This document shows, piece by piece, positions 12,980-13,911 of a stretch of DNA of 13,911 nt. Source of the DNA: an uncultured Corynebacterium sp. Its GTDB lineage: Bacteria > Actinomycetota > Actinomycetes > Mycobacteriales > Mycobacteriaceae. A program made the position numbers and the translations under genes. The stretch spans positions 1 through 13,911 of the forward strand of contig NZ_CABTZR010000059.1 in the NCBI RefSeq assembly GCF_902489365.1. The letters run 5' to 3'. The notes beneath the pieces were generated by a model, which did not search any database, was not told where the DNA came from, and saw nothing but the letters and a program-made list of their open reading frames with translations. The stretch's first letter is position 1, and each line of letters starts with the position of its first letter.

Positions 12980-13579
12980 CTAGTTGGTGATAGGACCGTT
13001 GACGGACTCGATGACGTGGTCGACGATGCCGTATTCCTTGGCCTGCTGGGCGGTGAACCAGCGGTCGCGGTCCGAATCCTTAGTGATTTGCTCGAAGGTC
13101 TGGCCCGTGTGCTCAGCGATGAGCTCCGCCATCTCACGCTTGGTCTGCGCGAACTGCTCGGCCTGGATGGCGATGTCTGCAGCGGTACCGCCCACACCAG
13201 CGGAAGGCTGGTGCATCATGATGCGCGCGTGCGGCAGCGCATAGCGCTTGCCCTTGGTGCCGCCGGACAGCAGGAACTGGCCCATCGAGGCAGCCAGGCC
13301 CATGCCGTACGTAGCCACATCGCACGGCGAGTACTTCATCGTGTCGTAGATGGCCATACCCGCGGTGACGGAGCCACCCGGGGAGTTGATGTAAAGCGAA
13401 ATGTCGCGCGTCGGGTCTTCTGCGGACAGCAGGAGGATCTGGGCGCACAGCTTGTTGGCGATCTCATCATCCACCTGAGTGCCCAGGAAGATGATGCGCT
13501 CACGCAGCAGGCGCTCATAGACGCTATCGCCCAGGCTCATGCCCGTTCCCGGCGAGGTCATCTCAATATTTCCAGACAT
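12980..13579 (-). CDS. clpP1: ATP-dependent Clp protease proteolytic subunit 1
   Basis: First gene of the clpP1-clpP2 operon, the partner subunit of the ClpP chamber. 199 residues. Triad: Ser98 in GLAASMG (94-100), His123 in MMHQP (121-125) and Asp172 in DSDRD (168-172). NSPGGS is at 65-70 and YERLLRERIIFLGT at 21-34. The frame is open upstream to 13624, but ATG 13577-13579 has AAGGAG 10 bases before it and begins just ahead of the conserved region, so MSGNIEM is used. The assignment of 1 versus 2 rests on order (upstream of clpP2, next to tig) and on the AQTKREMAELIAEHTGQ segment characteristic of corynebacterial ClpP1. An upstream site fits the ClgR activator consensus. Confidence 0.96.
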   Translation of the reverse strand: MSGNIEMTSPGTGMSLGDSVYERLLRERIIFLGTQVDDEIANKLCAQILLLSAEDPTRDISLYINSPGGSVTAGMAIYDTMKYSPCDVATYGMGLAASMGQFLLSGGTKGKRYALPHARIMMHQPSAGVGGTAADIAIQAEQFAQTKREMAELIAEHTGQTFEQITKDSDRDRWFTAQQAKEYGIVDHVIESVNGPITN

Positions 13580-13622
13580 GTATTTCAGTCTCCTTGCGGA
13601 CGGTTCTTTCACTAATGCCACC

Positions 13623-13628
13623 ACACTA
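13623..13628 (-). promoter_or_regulatory. Candidate -10 hexamer for clpP1P2
   Basis: The minus strand reads TAGTGT, which would start transcription near 13616 with a leader of about 37 bases. The hexamer 17 bases upstream (CCCACG) is not a recognisable -35, which would fit an activator-dependent promoter with the ClgR-like site just beyond. Confidence 0.35.
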
Positions 13629-13658
13629 CTGGACGCAGCGCGGCGCGTGGGGTGTGTT

Positions 13659-13669
13659 CGCTATCAGCG
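13659..13669 (-). promoter_or_regulatory. ClgR-type binding site upstream of clpP1
   Basis: The minus strand reads CGCTGATAGCG followed by AAC. This fits the C. glutamicum ClgR core CGCYNANRGCG plus the WWS flank, as I recall that consensus; the preceding WNNW matches except its first base. ClgR is the known activator of clpP1P2 and clpC in corynebacteria. The site is centred 85 bases before the clpP1 ATG and about 48 before the predicted transcription start, a normal activator position. Confidence 0.75.
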
Positions 13670-13727
13670 TTTGGGCACGTATCCTGCGCGATTAAGGAAG
13701 GACTTTCGGCACTCAAACGCAATGCAA

Positions 13728-13755
13728 AAGGCCCAGCGCACGAACGCTGGGCCTT
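13728..13755 (-). terminator. Intrinsic terminator of tig
   Basis: AAGGCCCAGCG (13728-13738) and CGCTGGGCCTT (13745-13755) form a perfect 11-bp stem with a 6-base loop. On the minus strand the stem ends in TTTT, 16 bases after the tig stop. It separates tig from the clpP1P2 promoter region, so clpP1P2 is an independent unit. Confidence 0.92.
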
Positions 13756-13771
13756 CAAGCATTAAGGGCGA

Positions 13772-13911
13772 TTACTCGGCGTCGGTAGCCTCAGCCTCGT
13801 CCTCGTCGATCTCACCGAAGTACTGGTCAACATCAACCTTGTTGCCCTCTTCATCGGTAACCTCGGCGCGGCAGATAGCCGTTGCCAGGGCCTTGCCGCG
13901 GCGGACGTCAG
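13772..13911 (-). CDS. tig: Trigger factor, C-terminal end (cut by window edge)
   Basis: Ribosome-associated chaperone and peptidyl-prolyl isomerase that meets nascent chains at the exit tunnel. Only the last 45 whole codons are present, ending at the TAA at 13772-13774. They read DVRRGKALATAICRAEV, then TDEEGNKVDVDQYFGE and a short acidic tail ending EATDAE. The RRGKALA stretch followed by a V-x-D-x-x-G-N-x-V-D segment is the usual end of actinobacterial trigger factors, and an acidic tail is typical. Its place directly upstream of clpP1P2, in the same direction, is the widespread tig-clpP order. A strong terminator follows. Identification rests on this short piece plus position, and is secure. 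Confidence 0.9.
   Translation of the reverse strand, partial: DVRRGKALATAICRAEVTDEEGNKVDVDQYFGEIDEDEAEATDAE

Noticed and set aside
12458..13615. Open frame of 385 codons antisense to both clpP2 and clpP1
   Set aside because: It spans two genes and their gap. Its internal repetition simply mirrors the similarity of the two ClpP paralogues. No ribosome binding site or known domain.
13580..13624. Upstream start for clpP1 at 13624
   Set aside because: The extra 15 residues precede a proper AAGGAG and ATG at 13577-13579, and would include the ribosome binding site itself.
1..13911. Search by eye for CRISPR arrays, tRNAs, insertion sequences, prophage or defence genes
   Set aside because: Nothing supporting any of these was seen; all the long protein frames are housekeeping or common accessory enzymes.

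Overview
The window looks like core chromosome of a high-GC Gram-positive actinobacterium, almost certainly a Corynebacterium. The grounds are family-level protein resemblance, the pairing of folC with a DUF4233 membrane protein gene beside ndk, the clpP1-clpP2 pair next to tig, the mdh type, and TAnnnT promoter hexamers placed for leaderless mRNAs. I cannot name the species from sequence alone. Every long reading frame is intact; I see no transposase, integrase, CRISPR array, tRNA or rRNA.

Left part (1-6182, minus strand): one co-directional block read valS > folC > DUF4233 membrane protein > alpha/beta hydrolase > small two-helix membrane protein > ndk (3' end cut by the window edge). The first genes are fused tightly: valS and folC share one base, folC and DUF4233 overlap by 4 bases, and the next two gaps are 9 and 5 bases. 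ndk is set apart by a 59-base gap with its own likely leaderless promoter.

Middle (6183-9772): a 57-base gap holds two mirror-image -10 hexamers that drive valS leftwards and panB-panC rightwards, each placed for a leaderless mRNA. panBC (first two dedicated steps to pantothenate) runs into mdh tail-to-tail, with overlapping stop codons and no space for a terminator. mdh is divergent from a TetR-family regulator gene; their 175-base shared gap carries palindromes that are operator candidates.

Right part (9773-13911): clpX (minus), an SDR oxidoreductase (plus), then clpP2 and clpP1 (minus) and the 3' end of tig (minus). Together these encode the ClpXP protease and the trigger factor chaperone, i.e. 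protein folding and turnover. A site fitting the corynebacterial ClgR consensus lies upstream of clpP1. From memory, in C. glutamicum the mdh-clpX-clpP-tig chain is interrupted by vanillate and protocatechuate/benzoate catabolic genes; here it is compact, with only one SDR gene between clpX and clpP2.

There is no gene-free stretch above 300 bases. The longest, 9773-10012 (240 bases), contains three copies of a 10-mer (one inverted), a GGCGTTTT hairpin and a strong 14-bp-stem terminator. The others are 11309-11513, 13580-13771 and 8854-9028, with features listed. I found no convincing undescribed system; the most curious non-coding item is the repeat-bearing spacer between tetR and clpX.
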